64,000 nt of DNA, from the NCBI RefSeq assembly GCF_022370835.2, contig NZ_CP092365.1, positions 1,364,001 to 1,428,000 on the forward strand, read 5' to 3'. The position numbers and the translations under genes were made by a program. Position 1 is the stretch's first letter, and the number at the start of each line of letters is the position of its first letter. The DNA is from Mycolicibacillus parakoreensis. Lineage in GTDB: Bacteria; Actinomycetota; Actinomycetes; Mycobacteriales; Mycobacteriaceae. The notes under the pieces were generated by a model. It was not told the origin of the DNA. It searched no databases and saw only the letters and a program-made list of their open reading frames with translations. This document shows, piece after piece, positions 44,788 through 55,712 of this stretch.

Positions 44788-45696
44788 CTAGAGCTGAGCC
44801 ACCTCGTCCAGGTCTGTGGGCACCTTGACGGCGCGGGCGGGAACTCCCCGAAGCTCCCGTTTGGCGATGCCGACCAGGGTTCCGGCCGGCGGGAACTCCA
44901 CCAGCGCGCTGACGTCGCGCTGGCGCAGGGTCTGGGTGCACAGGTCCCAGCGCACCGGGCGGGTCAGCTGGGCGACCAGCCTCTCCATCGCCTCGGTTGC
45001 GGTGGTGACCGGCTGGCCGTCCGCGTTGGACAGCAGCACAAGGGTCGGGTCGGCGGTCGACACCGTGGCGGCCGCGGCCGCGTAGGCCTGCTGGGCCGAC
45101 GCCATGTAGCGGGTGTGGAAGGCACCGGCGACGTCGAGGGCGCGCACCCGGGCCCTCGACGGCGGGTCCTCGGCCAGCTTCTCCAGGGCCGACCGGGCGC
45201 CGGCGGCCACGATCTGGCCGGTGGCGTTGCGGTTGGCCGCCACCAGGTCGAGTTGTTCGAGGCGGGTCAGCACCTCGGCCTCATCGCCGCCGAGCACCGC
45301 CGACATGCCGGTCGGTTCGGCCGCGCAGGCCTTGGCCATCTCCGCACCGCGCACGGCGGCCAACGTCACCGCGTCGTCGGCGGAGAACACCCCGGCGATC
45401 GCGTAGGCGGCGATCTCGCCGACGGAGTGGCCGGCCGCCACCAGGTCGGTGTCGGTGAGCAGCCCGCGCCGGGTGAGCTCGGAGTGGGCCAGCAGCGTGG
45501 CGGCCACCACCAGGGGTTGGGTGACCGCGGTGTCGGTGAGTTCCTCGGCCGGCGCGGTGGTGCCCAACCGCGCCAGATCCAGGCCGCTGGCCGCGGACCA
45601 GGAGGCGAGCTGGTCGGCGGCACCGGGCAACTCCAGCCACGGTGACAACATCCCGGGGGTCTGGGAACCCTGCCCGGGGGCGAGCAACGCAATCAC
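44788..45696 (-). CDS. fabD: Malonyl-CoA:ACP transacylase FabD
   Basis: 302 aa, same length as M. tuberculosis FabD. Transfers malonyl from CoA to AcpM. Nucleophile Ser91 is in GHSVGEIAAY, the active-site His is in AFHTRYM, and the N terminus starts with the family sequence APGQGSQ. It is the first gene of the FAS-II operon, with the GTG at 45696 after a 5' leader of about 50 bases from the promoter described here. Confidence 0.96.
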   Translation of the reverse strand: MIALLAPGQGSQTPGMLSPWLELPGAADQLASWSAASGLDLARLGTTAPAEELTDTAVTQPLVVAATLLAHSELTRRGLLTDTDLVAAGHSVGEIAAYAIAGVFSADDAVTLAAVRGAEMAKACAAEPTGMSAVLGGDEAEVLTRLEQLDLVAANRNATGQIVAAGARSALEKLAEDPPSRARVRALDVAGAFHTRYMASAQQAYAAAAATVSTADPTLVLLSNADGQPVTTATEAMERLVAQLTRPVRWDLCTQTLRQRDVSALVEFPPAGTLVGIAKRELRGVPARAVKVPTDLDEVAQL

Positions 45697-45753
45697 GTGT
45701 TTAAGAGAACACTGTGAAGTCGGGTTTGCGCGGTGTAACAGAACATAAACCTT

Positions 45754-45781
45754 ATCTTATAGTTTTGTGGAGAACATACAA
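45754..45781 (-). promoter_or_regulatory. Promoter of the FAS-II operon (fabD-acpM-kasA-kasB-accD6)
   Basis: On the minus strand, TTGTAT (45776-45781) and TAAGAT (45754-45759) are separated by 16 bp, a good SigA-like match in an unusually AT-rich stretch. The start of transcription would be near 45747, giving a leader of about 50 nt to the fabD GTG. A perfect inverted repeat overlaps the -35 and spacer. Confidence 0.6.
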
Positions 45782-45784
45782 AAC
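45762..45784. promoter_or_regulatory. Putative MabR operator (perfect inverted repeat) at the FAS-II promoter
   Basis: GTTTTGT-N9-ACAAAAC is a perfect 7-bp inverted repeat over the promoter -35. Three GAACA motifs (45707-45711, 45741-45745, 45772-45776) recur at 34- and 31-bp intervals across the leader, the last inside this repeat. MabR is reported to bind the fabD promoter in mycobacteria; that this repeat is its site is inference. Confidence 0.55.
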
Positions 45785-45907
45785 CGCACGTGATGCGATG
45801 TCGTCGAGACCTGCCCGCAACTTTTGTCGGTTTACGCTGTCGGCGATGGCGGCGGCATGGCGGAGCGGCCCGCCGGGTGGGCGCAGCATCACCGCCGTCG
45901 ATGCCGG

Positions 45908-47206
45908 TCAGCGCAAGTGTGGTGGCACCGCAGGCCCGAGGACCTCCGGTGTCACGTGGCGGACGGCGCCCAGCGTCGCGCCGACACCGGGGGGATGCGC
46001 GGCCAGACGGCCCACGGTGGTCGCCACCCGCAGGACATAGGCGTCGCGCGGCTGGGTGGGGTCATGTCCGGTGAAGTCGGTGATCCGCTTGAGACGGTAG
46101 CGGACCGTGTTTGGATGAACGAACAACTTCCGCGCGCACGCCTCGATGGCGCCACCGCAGTCCAGATAGACGTCGAGCGTCTCACTCAACGCCGGCCCGG
46201 CGTCGGCCAGCGGGCGCATCACCTCGGTGTGCAGGGCGGTGATCGCGTCCGGGTCGCCCATCAGGGCCCGCTCGGGCAGCAGGTCGCGGGCCAACACCGG
46301 GCGCGGCGCCCCCGACCAGCCGGCGACGGCGTTCATCCCGGCGATCGCCTCGCTGGCGCTGTGGTGGGCGGCGGTGAGCATCGGGGTGGTCGGCCCGATC
46401 ACCACCGGACCCGCGGAGAACGCCCCGAGCAGCGTGGTCAGAAATTTCTCGGTCGGCGACAGCGAGCCGGAGACGATCGCCACCAACCAGGTGCCGTGGA
46501 TGTCGGAGAGCGCGGCCCGGTTGTGGCGGGTGGCCGCGTCGCGGACGACCTGGCTGGCCTCCGGATGCGGCTGGCCGTCGGGGCCGGGAGCGGGGGTGCC
46601 GACCACCACCGTCGCCGGCCCGGTGGTGTCCCAGTTCAGTGCGGCGGCCCGCGACAACAACTCCGGGCCGGTATCGCCGCGCACCACCGCGTCGACCACG
46701 GTGGCCTCCATCCGGGAGTCCCAGGTGCCGCGCGCCTCGGCCGCGTCGGCGTAGGCCGAGGCCGCGGCGAATGCCAGATCGCGGCTGTATTTGAGGATGC
46801 CGACGGTCAGCGCGGTCAGCTGCTCCTCGGAGCGGGCCAACATCGGCACGACCTCTTCGAAGTACTCCATGGTCACCCGCACCATGTCGACGGTGTCGCG
46901 CAGGGCGATCCGGCGGGTCAGCTCCTGGGGTACCAGCTCGAAGGCCTGCGCGGTGTAGCCGACCCCGCTGGTCGGATCGTGCATCCACTCGACGAACTGC
47001 ACCACCGCGGTCTGCACGACCAGCGCCACGCTGGCACGCTGGGACGCCTCCAGGTCGGCGAAGAACGGCAACCGGTCCTGCATGGTCGCCACCGCCTCGG
47101 TGGCCAGCCGCCCGGAGTACTGTTTGATGCGGCGCAGCAGCGACTCGGGCGCCGAGTCCAGCAGGACCAGCGGTGAGCGCGGAGCCCCCAGTGGATTGTC
47201 GTTCAC
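45908..47206 (-). CDS. mabR: FAS-II regulator MabR (PucR family)
   Basis: 432 aa, homologue of Rv2242 (about 414), reported in M. tuberculosis as MabR, a regulator of the fabD-accD6 operon. The N-terminal region is helical (LLRRIKQYSGRLATEA, then FEEVVPMLARSEEQLTAL). The HTH is at the C terminus in the PucR style (ACARKLFVHPNTVRYRLKRI). The end runs longer than Rv2242 with about 20 Pro/Ala/His residues. The GTG at 47206 fits the Rv2242 start (xNDNxL). It is 59 bp from aceE, with a 211-bp gap to fabD that holds the operon promoter. Confidence 0.95.
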   Translation of the reverse strand: MNDNPLGAPRSPLVLLDSAPESLLRRIKQYSGRLATEAVATMQDRLPFFADLEASQRASVALVVQTAVVQFVEWMHDPTSGVGYTAQAFELVPQELTRRIALRDTVDMVRVTMEYFEEVVPMLARSEEQLTALTVGILKYSRDLAFAAASAYADAAEARGTWDSRMEATVVDAVVRGDTGPELLSRAAALNWDTTGPATVVVGTPAPGPDGQPHPEASQVVRDAATRHNRAALSDIHGTWLVAIVSGSLSPTEKFLTTLLGAFSAGPVVIGPTTPMLTAAHHSASEAIAGMNAVAGWSGAPRPVLARDLLPERALMGDPDAITALHTEVMRPLADAGPALSETLDVYLDCGGAIEACARKLFVHPNTVRYRLKRITDFTGHDPTQPRDAYVLRVATTVGRLAAHPPGVGATLGAVRHVTPEVLGPAVPPHLR

Positions 47207-47265
47207 GCCTAAAACGTACGCCGGATTTCTGGTTGAACCCACCAACCGGCGGCCGGTGGGCGTCC

Positions 47266-50055
<2,790 letters not shown>

Positions 50056-50258
50056 CTCAGTGCTCCTCGCTGGGCGGTTCGCCTCGTGGTCGCCGGCGGC
50101 CATGTTGCGGCTACCGGGCTACCTGCCATCTTCCTCCATCCTGGTGCGGCGGCGATGTGCCAGGTGACGCAATCGGGTTCGTGGTGTTGTGCGACGATGG
50201 TGGCTGACGCACCGCGCGGTGTTGATCGCACAACATTCCGGACAGTAGGAGGTCCCAG

Positions 50259-50681
50259 GTGGTCGCGGCGGATGACGCCCCGAACTACGCCCGAAAGCTG
50301 GGCATCCAACACAACCAGGTTGTCCAGGAATGGGGCTGGGACGAGGACGCCGACGAGGCCATCAGCACCGCCGTGGAGGAGGCCTGCGGTGCCGAGCTGC
50401 TCGGCGAGGACACCGACGAGGTGGTCGACGTCGTCCTGCTGTGGTGGCGCGACGGCGACGGTGACCTGGTGGACATGCTGATGGACGCGATCACCGCGCT
50501 CGCCGACGACGGCGTCATCTGGGTGGTCACCCCCAAGACCGGCCGTCCCGGCCACGTGCAGCCCGCCGACATCGCCGAGGCCGCGCCCACCGCGGGGCTG
50601 ATGCCGACCTCCTCGGTGAACCTCGGCGACTGGAGCGGCAGCCGGCTGGTGCAGCCCAAGACACGCGCCGGGAAACGCTGA
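50259..50681 (+). CDS. DUF3052 protein (Rv2239c homologue)
   Basis: 140 aa, conserved actinobacterial family of unknown role. It has a highly acidic N-terminal half (WDEDADEA, DTDEVVDVV) and an alternating alpha-beta pattern with no catalytic motif I can name. The GTG at 50259 follows an AGGAGG site six bases away. Its stop overlaps the ahpE start by one base (TGATG), so it is translated with the peroxiredoxin; a link to redox defence is only contextual. Confidence 0.9.
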   Translation: MVAADDAPNYARKLGIQHNQVVQEWGWDEDADEAISTAVEEACGAELLGEDTDEVVDVVLLWWRDGDGDLVDMLMDAITALADDGVIWVVTPKTGRPGHVQPADIAEAAPTAGLMPTSSVNLGDWSGSRLVQPKTRAGKR

Positions 50682-51142
50682 TGCTGACCGTGGGGGCCGC
50701 CGCGCCGGATTTCACCTTGCGCGATCAAAACCAGCAACCGGTGACCCTCGGCGACCACCGCGGCCGCAAGAACGTGCTGCTGGTGTTCTTCCCGCTGGCG
50801 TTCACCGGTGTCTGCCAGGGTGAACTCGATGAGGTGCGCGACCGGCTGCCCGACTACGAGAACGACGACTCCGCGGTGCTGGCGATCTCGGTCGGGCCGC
50901 CGCCCACCCACAAGGTCTGGGCGACCGAGAGCGGCTTCACCTTCCCGGTGCTCTCCGATTTCTGGCCGCACGGCGCCGTCGCACAGGACTACGGGGTGTT
51001 CAACGCCGACACCGGGTTCGCCAACCGCGGCACATTCGTCATCGACAAGGCCGGAGTGATCCGGTTCGCCGAGATGAACGAGCCCGGCCAGGCCCGCGAT
51101 CAACGCCAGTGGGCCGAGGCGCTGGCGGCGCTGCGCGGCTGA
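50681..51142 (+). CDS. ahpE: One-cysteine peroxiredoxin AhpE
   Basis: 153 aa, same length as M. tuberculosis AhpE. Reduces peroxides and peroxynitrite through peroxidatic Cys45 (FTGVCQGE), with Thr42 in the PxxxT/C active site. It lacks a resolving cysteine, consistent with a 1-Cys enzyme recycled by mycothiol/mycoredoxin. It is coupled to the upstream DUF3052 gene, and the tRNA-Val gene follows 80 bp later. Confidence 0.96.
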   Translation: MLTVGAAAPDFTLRDQNQQPVTLGDHRGRKNVLLVFFPLAFTGVCQGELDEVRDRLPDYENDDSAVLAISVGPPPTHKVWATESGFTFPVLSDFWPHGAVAQDYGVFNADTGFANRGTFVIDKAGVIRFAEMNEPGQARDQRQWAEALAALRG

Positions 51143-51222
51143 CTCCCGCGGCGGCCTCCCGCGCGGCATCGTTTTAGGCGCCTTGGGCGGCGCTCGGCGT
51201 GCCCGGTACTCTGCCCGATCAG

Positions 51223-51294
51223 GGGCGCGTAGCTCAGTGGTAGAGCTCTGGTTTTACACACCAGCGGTCGGCGGTTCGATACCGTCCGCGCCCA
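51223..51294 (+). tRNA. tRNA-Val (UAC)
   Basis: 72 nt cloverleaf: acceptor GGGCGCG/CGCGCCC, D arm GCTC/GAGC, anticodon stem CTGGT/ACCAG with loop TTTACAC (anticodon UAC, reading GUA), T arm GGCGG/CCGTC around TTCGATA. No CCA encoded. Located between ahpE and a small membrane protein gene. Confidence 0.94.
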
Positions 51295-51371
51295 CCGCCG
51301 ACGGCGAGCCGGGGTGAGCGTGCGTGGTGCAGCGGCGCACGCCGGGGCCACGCCGCGTTAGGGTGCAGGCG

Positions 51372-51833
51372 ATGAAGCTCAACGGGAAGATCAACAAGCG
51401 GTTGATCATCTGGCCGCTGATCGTGCTGGTTGCCGCCGCGATCCTGCTGGTCTGGGAGAACGTGTTCAACAAGACCTCCGAGGAATGCCGCCCGGTGCGC
51501 GATTTCCTGGAGTTCAACCAGGCCCAAACCCAGGAGATCGAGGACCACGAACAGCAGTCCGGGACCGACGCCGACATCGCCGAGTACCAGCAGTGGGCCG
51601 ACGGCCTGGCCGAACGCGCCGGCAAGGTCACCGACCCCGCGCTGGCCTCGCGTGCGGTGCACACCGCCGACCTGGCGTCGCGTTTCGTGCGCAATCTTCC
51701 CCAGCTGCGTGCGGCGTCGGCCTCCGACCCGGAGCCCGGGCAAGACCCCCCGCCGATCGTCTACGAGATGTATGCGGTGAACGCGCAGATCACCGACGAG
51801 ATCAACGACCTGTCGAAGGCGTGTCCGCACTGA
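51372..51833 (+). CDS. Small single-pass membrane protein, hypothetical
   Basis: 153 aa, not recognised. A short basic N terminus is followed by one membrane helix (about residues 10-31, LIIWPLIVLVAAAILLVW). The remainder is polar, with two cysteines (SEECRP at about 40 and SKACPH at the very end) that could pair outside the cell, and is probably helical (NQAQTQEIEDHEQQ). The ATG at 51372 follows AGGGTG. It is convergent with the MpaB-family gene nine bases away. Confidence 0.75.
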   Translation: MKLNGKINKRLIIWPLIVLVAAAILLVWENVFNKTSEECRPVRDFLEFNQAQTQEIEDHEQQSGTDADIAEYQQWADGLAERAGKVTDPALASRAVHTADLASRFVRNLPQLRAASASDPEPGQDPPPIVYEMYAVNAQITDEINDLSKACPH

Positions 51834-51842
51834 CCTCGTCGG

Positions 51843-52655
51843 CTACACCACCGCCAGCCCGCATTTCGCCCGGAACCGCATGTCCCACAGGAACGCCCGA
51901 TACCCCCATGTCCACACCGGCTGCGGGACCAGGCCGTCGGCCAGCCGCAGCGCGGCCAGCAGCCACTCGAAGCGGCGCTGCTGGGCGGGCGACCAGTCGA
52001 ACCGCATCAGCTCCCGGAACCGCGGGGAGAGGAACCCGGTGGTGGCGAAGAGGTTCAGCGGTCCGGCCAGCCGCAGCGGCCAGGGGAGGAACACCATCGC
52101 CGCCACGCCGCGCAGATGCTCGCGCACCGGCGGGTCGATCCGCAGCTCGGTGAGCGCGTCGGCCCAGTACCGTTCGAACGCGGCCCGGTCGGGCGGCCAC
52201 ATCTCCGGACGCACCTGCAAGGTGGTGCCCAGCCGCTGGGCATCGGCGTAGACGGCGTCGGCGGTCGCCCCCTCCAGCGGGCCGTGCAGAAACTCGTACT
52301 GGTCGACGAAGTAGCGGTACAGGCAGGCGGCCACCCACAGCTGCAGGGCCGGGTCGAAGGCGTTGTACCGCACCGGGCTCTGCGCGGTGGACCGCACCAA
52401 CCGGTGGACCCGGTCGACCTCCTTGCGGTACAGGCGGCGGTCGGACTCGTCGCCGATCGTCGCCACCGCCAGGTAGGTGCCGGTGGTGCGGGCCCGTTTG
52501 AACGGGTGTTTGTAGACGTTGCCGCTGTCGACCCGGCTCTCCTGCACGCCGTAACCGACGCCGGGGCGGGCGAGCTGCATGATCACGTTGGCGGCCGGCA
52601 GCAGTGCGGCCGCGGGACTCAACAGGTCGACGACCCGGGTGACACGGCGTCTCAT
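51843..52655 (-). CDS. MpaB/latex-clearing-protein-like oxygenase (DUF2236, Rv2237 homologue)
   Basis: 270 aa, near Rv2237 (257). Members of this haem-containing family oxidise or cleave lipids and polyisoprenoids. The recognisable block is [20 protein letters not shown], whose conserved His, Arg and Tyr lie in the haem pocket, and [12 protein letters not shown] follows. Assignment of an oxygenase reaction to this protein is by family. The ATG at 52655 starts MRRRVTRV. Confidence 0.82.
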   Translation of the reverse strand: MRRRVTRVVDLLSPAAALLPAANVIMQLARPGVGYGVQESRVDSGNVYKHPFKRARTTGTYLAVATIGDESDRRLYRKEVDRVHRLVRSTAQSPVRYNAFDPALQLWVAACLYRYFVDQYEFLHGPLEGATADAVYADAQRLGTTLQVRPEMWPPDRAAFERYWADALTELRIDPPVREHLRGVAAMVFLPWPLRLAGPLNLFATTGFLSPRFRELMRFDWSPAQQRRFEWLLAALRLADGLVPQPVWTWGYRAFLWDMRFRAKCGLAVV

Positions 52656-52715
52656 CGCTGTCTCATCGGTCTGACTCCTCCCTGCTCAGTACATCAGGTG
52701 TGAGACGCTTCCGGG

Positions 52716-53684
52716 GTGTTTGCGCCCAGACCGGGCCCGCGGGCCACCGGTGTCCTCCTCGGCTATCTGGTCGATTTGGCGGTCGGCGACCCGCGGCGGC
52801 GCCATCCGGTGGGCGGGTTCGGGCGGATCGCCGGGAGGCTCGAGCAGCGCGGCTACCGGGACGGCCGGGCCGCCGGGGTCGTGCATGTCGGGGTGTTGAT
52901 CGGGGCACTGGTGGGGGCGGCGGCCGTGACCGAGCGCAGCGCCGGGCGGCTCGGCCCGGGCGGCACCGTGGCCGCGACCGCCGCGGCCACCTGGGCGGCG
53001 CTCGGCGGTGCCACCCTGGGCAACGTCGGGCTGGTGATGGCCGCGCTGCTCGACGCCGGGGACCTGCGCGCCGCCCGGGTGTTGCTGCCGTCGCTGTGCG
53101 GGCGTGACCCCGACCCGCTCGACGCTGACGGCCTGACCCGCGCCACGGTGGAGTCGATCGCGGAGAACACCAGCGACGCGCAGGTGGCGCCGCTGCTGTG
53201 GGCCGCGGTCGGCGGCGTTCCCGGGGTGCTCGGTTACCGCGCGATCAACACGTTGGATGCGATGATCGGGCACCGCTCGCCGCGGTACACCCGGTTCGGC
53301 TGGGCCGCCGCCCGCCTCGACGACCTGGTCAACTACCTGCCGGCGCGGGCCAGTGCGCTGCTGGCCGCGGTCTGCGCGCCGCTGGTCGGCGGCTCGGCGG
53401 CGGCCACGGTCGCGGCGTGGCGCCGGGACGCCGGGCGCCACCCCAGCCCCAACGCGGGGGTGGTGGAGGCCGCGTTCGCCGGGGCGCTCGGGGTGCGCCT
53501 GGGCGGGCCGACCGCCTACCGGCACGAGCTGGAGATCCGCCCGTCGCTGGGGGCCGGCCCCGACCCCACGATCGCCGACCTGCGCCGCGCGGTGCGGTTG
53601 TCGCGGGCGGTGCAGGCCGGTGCCGCGCTGCTGGCGGTGCCGACGGCGGCCGCGGTGGCGTCCGGTCAGCGTCGCCGTCCGTAA
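52716..53684 (+). CDS. cobD: Adenosylcobinamide-phosphate synthase CobD (CbiB)
   Basis: 322 aa integral membrane protein that joins adenosylcobyric acid to aminopropanol phosphate in cobalamin synthesis. It matches M. tuberculosis CobD (313 aa) with GDPRRRHPVGGFG at the N terminus and the conserved ESIAENTSD (about residues 149-157) and RLDDLVNYLPAR. Four to five hydrophobic stretches are seen. GTG start at 52716. It converges with SURF1, the 3' ends overlapping by 19 bp. Confidence 0.94.
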   Translation: MFAPRPGPRATGVLLGYLVDLAVGDPRRRHPVGGFGRIAGRLEQRGYRDGRAAGVVHVGVLIGALVGAAAVTERSAGRLGPGGTVAATAAATWAALGGATLGNVGLVMAALLDAGDLRAARVLLPSLCGRDPDPLDADGLTRATVESIAENTSDAQVAPLLWAAVGGVPGVLGYRAINTLDAMIGHRSPRYTRFGWAAARLDDLVNYLPARASALLAAVCAPLVGGSAAATVAAWRRDAGRHPSPNAGVVEAAFAGALGVRLGGPTAYRHELEIRPSLGAGPDPTIADLRRAVRLSRAVQAGAALLAVPTAAAVASGQRRRP

Positions 53685-54475
53685 CGGTCGGCCAGTTTCT
53701 CCTCCACCGTCTGCGGCGGGGTGGCGCCCTGCTGGCGCGCGGTGCGACGCGCGCGCAACTCCGCATAGGCGAAATAGCCCAACCCGATCGGCGCGATGAT
53801 CCCGAACGCGATCCACTGGATGCCGTAGGACAAAAACGGCCCGGCGTCCAGGCGCGGCAGGCTCAACGGCGCCAACCCGCCCGGCTGGTCGTCGACCAAC
53901 TGCAGATAGGACCCGGCCAGCGGCACTCCGGTCAGTGCCGACACCTGCCCGGTGTCGATCGAGTACACCTGCGGGAACCCGTCGGCGGTCATCGGATCCT
54001 TGCCGGGCACCACCCCCTCGGAGTCGCGCAGCCGTGCGGTGATGTCCACCGATCCGGTCGGCGGTGGGGGGATCGGCGGGACCCGCGCTCCCTGCGCGGG
54101 GCGCACATAGCCGCGGTTGACCAGGACGGTCGGGCCGCCGTCGACGACGAACGGTGCCAGCACCTCGAACGCGGGCTGACCGTCGATGACCCGCAGCCGC
54201 ACCAGCACCTGCTTGTCGGCCAGATACCGCCCGGTGGCGGTCACCCGCCGCCACCGGGCGTCCGGTGCGGCGGAGTCCTGGTGGGGCAGCAGGGTGGTCA
54301 CCGCAACCGGGTCCGCGGTGAGCGAGTGTTCGATCTGGCTGTTCTCCCGGTGGGTTTCGGTGTTCTTGCCCAACTGCCACGGTGCCAGCACCGTGAACGC
54401 CAGATAGGTGAACGCCGCCACGACCACCGCCAACGCCAGCCAGCCCGGCCGCAGCAGAAACGCCAACCGGTGCAT
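53666..54475 (-). CDS. SURF1-family cytochrome oxidase assembly protein
   Basis: 269 aa, like Rv2235 (271). Two membrane helices, one at each end (about residues 12-32 and 225-245), flank a large extracytoplasmic domain with LVNRGYV. SURF1 helps insert haem a into cytochrome oxidase. The ATG at 54475 shares a base with the ptpA stop (TGATG), so it is coupled to the phosphatase gene. Confidence 0.92.
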   Translation of the reverse strand: MHRLAFLLRPGWLALAVVVAAFTYLAFTVLAPWQLGKNTETHRENSQIEHSLTADPVAVTTLLPHQDSAAPDARWRRVTATGRYLADKQVLVRLRVIDGQPAFEVLAPFVVDGGPTVLVNRGYVRPAQGARVPPIPPPPTGSVDITARLRDSEGVVPGKDPMTADGFPQVYSIDTGQVSALTGVPLAGSYLQLVDDQPGGLAPLSLPRLDAGPFLSYGIQWIAFGIIAPIGLGYFAYAELRARRTARQQGATPPQTVEEKLADRYGRRR

Positions 54476-54996
54476 CAACCCGCCCGGCCGTCGGTGTCGT
54501 CGAGCAGTCGCTCGTCCACCCAGCGGTGCAGACCCGGCAGTGCGGCGGCGATGACGGCGAACGCCTCCTCGAAATCGGTGTGGTCGCCGTAGTAGGGGTC
54601 GTCCACGTCGGGGGCGACCGCGCCGAAGCGCGGATCGAACGAGCGCAGCATCCGGACCCGGTCGGCGGGGGCGCCGAGTTGGTGCAGCAGCCGGGCGTGG
54701 TTGCGGCCCAACGCCACCACCAGGTCGGCGCCCAGATGGTCGGCGCCGACGTGGGCGGCCCGATGCTCGGTGGGGTAGCCGCGGGCGTGTAATACCTGGT
54801 TGGTGCGCTCGTCGGCGCCCTTGCCGACATGCCAGTCGGCGGTGCCGGCGCTGGTCACCCGCACCACCCCGTAAAGGCCGCGGTCGGCGAGTTGTTGGGC
54901 GAACATCTTCTCCGCCATCGGTGACCGGCAGATGTTGCCGGTGCACACGAACGTGACGTGCAGCCGTGCCTGCGGTGACGCAGCCAGGTCAGACAC
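54475..54996 (-). CDS. ptpA: Low-molecular-weight protein tyrosine phosphatase PtpA
   Basis: 173 aa, slightly longer than M. tuberculosis PtpA (163). The P-loop CTGNICRS starts at C18, with Arg24, and the general-acid Asp lies in DPYYGD with the two tyrosines that PtkA phosphorylates. In M. tuberculosis it is secreted into the host and blocks phagosome acidification; that role is not shown for a species of this type. The GTG at 54996 has GGGAGG six bases before it. Overlaps ptkA by eight bases. Confidence 0.94.
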   Translation of the reverse strand: MSDLAASPQARLHVTFVCTGNICRSPMAEKMFAQQLADRGLYGVVRVTSAGTADWHVGKGADERTNQVLHARGYPTEHRAAHVGADHLGADLVVALGRNHARLLHQLGAPADRVRMLRSFDPRFGAVAPDVDDPYYGDHTDFEEAFAVIAAALPGLHRWVDERLLDDTDGRAG

Positions 54997-55636
54997 CCAG
55001 TACCTCCCGTAACTCGGTGACGGTCGCGACGCGGGCGGCAACGCCGGTGTCGTCGTCGATCACGTCGTGTCGTCCGTATCCCCACCCGACCAGCACCGTG
55101 TCGATGCCGTGGGCCGCGGCGCCCACCACGTCGTGGCTGCGGTCACCGACCATCAGTATCCGCGCCGGCAGCGGATCCAGCTGGTCCAGCGCATGGGCCA
55201 GGACCTCTTTTTTCGTCGCCCGGGCGCCATCGGTGCCGGCCCCGGCGATCACCTCGAAAAACCCGGCGAGCTCGAAATGGGCGAGGATCCGGCGCGCGGT
55301 CGGCTGCGCCTTCGACGTCGCCACCGCCATGCGGACCCCGGCGGCGCGCAGATCGGCCAGCAGCTCCGGGACTCCGTCGAACACCGCGTTCATCAGCCAG
55401 CCGCGGGTGGTGTAGTCCGCCCGGTAGGCCGCCATCGCCGCGTCGACGCGCGCGCCCAACCCCAGTGCCGCCATCGTCTGGTGCATCGGCGGACCGACCA
55501 GCGTGCCGGTGAGGTCACCGTCGGGGGCCGCGGCGCCGACCGCCGCCAGGGCATGCCGGAAGCTGGCCACCACCCCGGCCGCCGAATCGGTGAGGGTGCC
55601 GTCCAGATCGAAGAGAACCAGCTGCACGTCTGCCAC
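54989..55636 (-). CDS. ptkA: HAD-family protein PtkA (protein tyrosine kinase)
   Basis: 215 aa. The HAD motif FDLDGTLTD places the nucleophile Asp at D10 and acid at D12, and motif III/IV is at VGDRSHDV. In M. tuberculosis the 291-aa PtkA phosphorylates PtpA and has a disordered N-terminal extension of about 75 residues; that extension is absent here, since the frame before the GTG at 55636 does not resemble it. Ribosome-binding GGGAG precedes the GTG. Co-transcribed with ptpA. Confidence 0.9.
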   Translation of the reverse strand: MADVQLVLFDLDGTLTDSAAGVVASFRHALAAVGAAAPDGDLTGTLVGPPMHQTMAALGLGARVDAAMAAYRADYTTRGWLMNAVFDGVPELLADLRAAGVRMAVATSKAQPTARRILAHFELAGFFEVIAGAGTDGARATKKEVLAHALDQLDPLPARILMVGDRSHDVVGAAAHGIDTVLVGWGYGRHDVIDDDTGVAARVATVTELREVLGV

Positions 55637-55712
55637 GCCCCCATTCTCCCCGATGGGGATTCCGCCCGGTGGGGTCGGCCGGTCCGCGCCGCGGAGCACT
55701 ACTGTTTGGCCT

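Noticed and set aside
45908..47206. Naming the FAS-II regulator FasR
   Set aside because: FasR is the TetR-type regulator (Rv3208) of fas-acpS; this gene is of the PucR type and matches Rv2242, known as MabR.
51223..51294. Integration site at tRNA-Val
   Set aside because: No integrase, att-like repeat of the tRNA end, or shift in gene content is visible near it.
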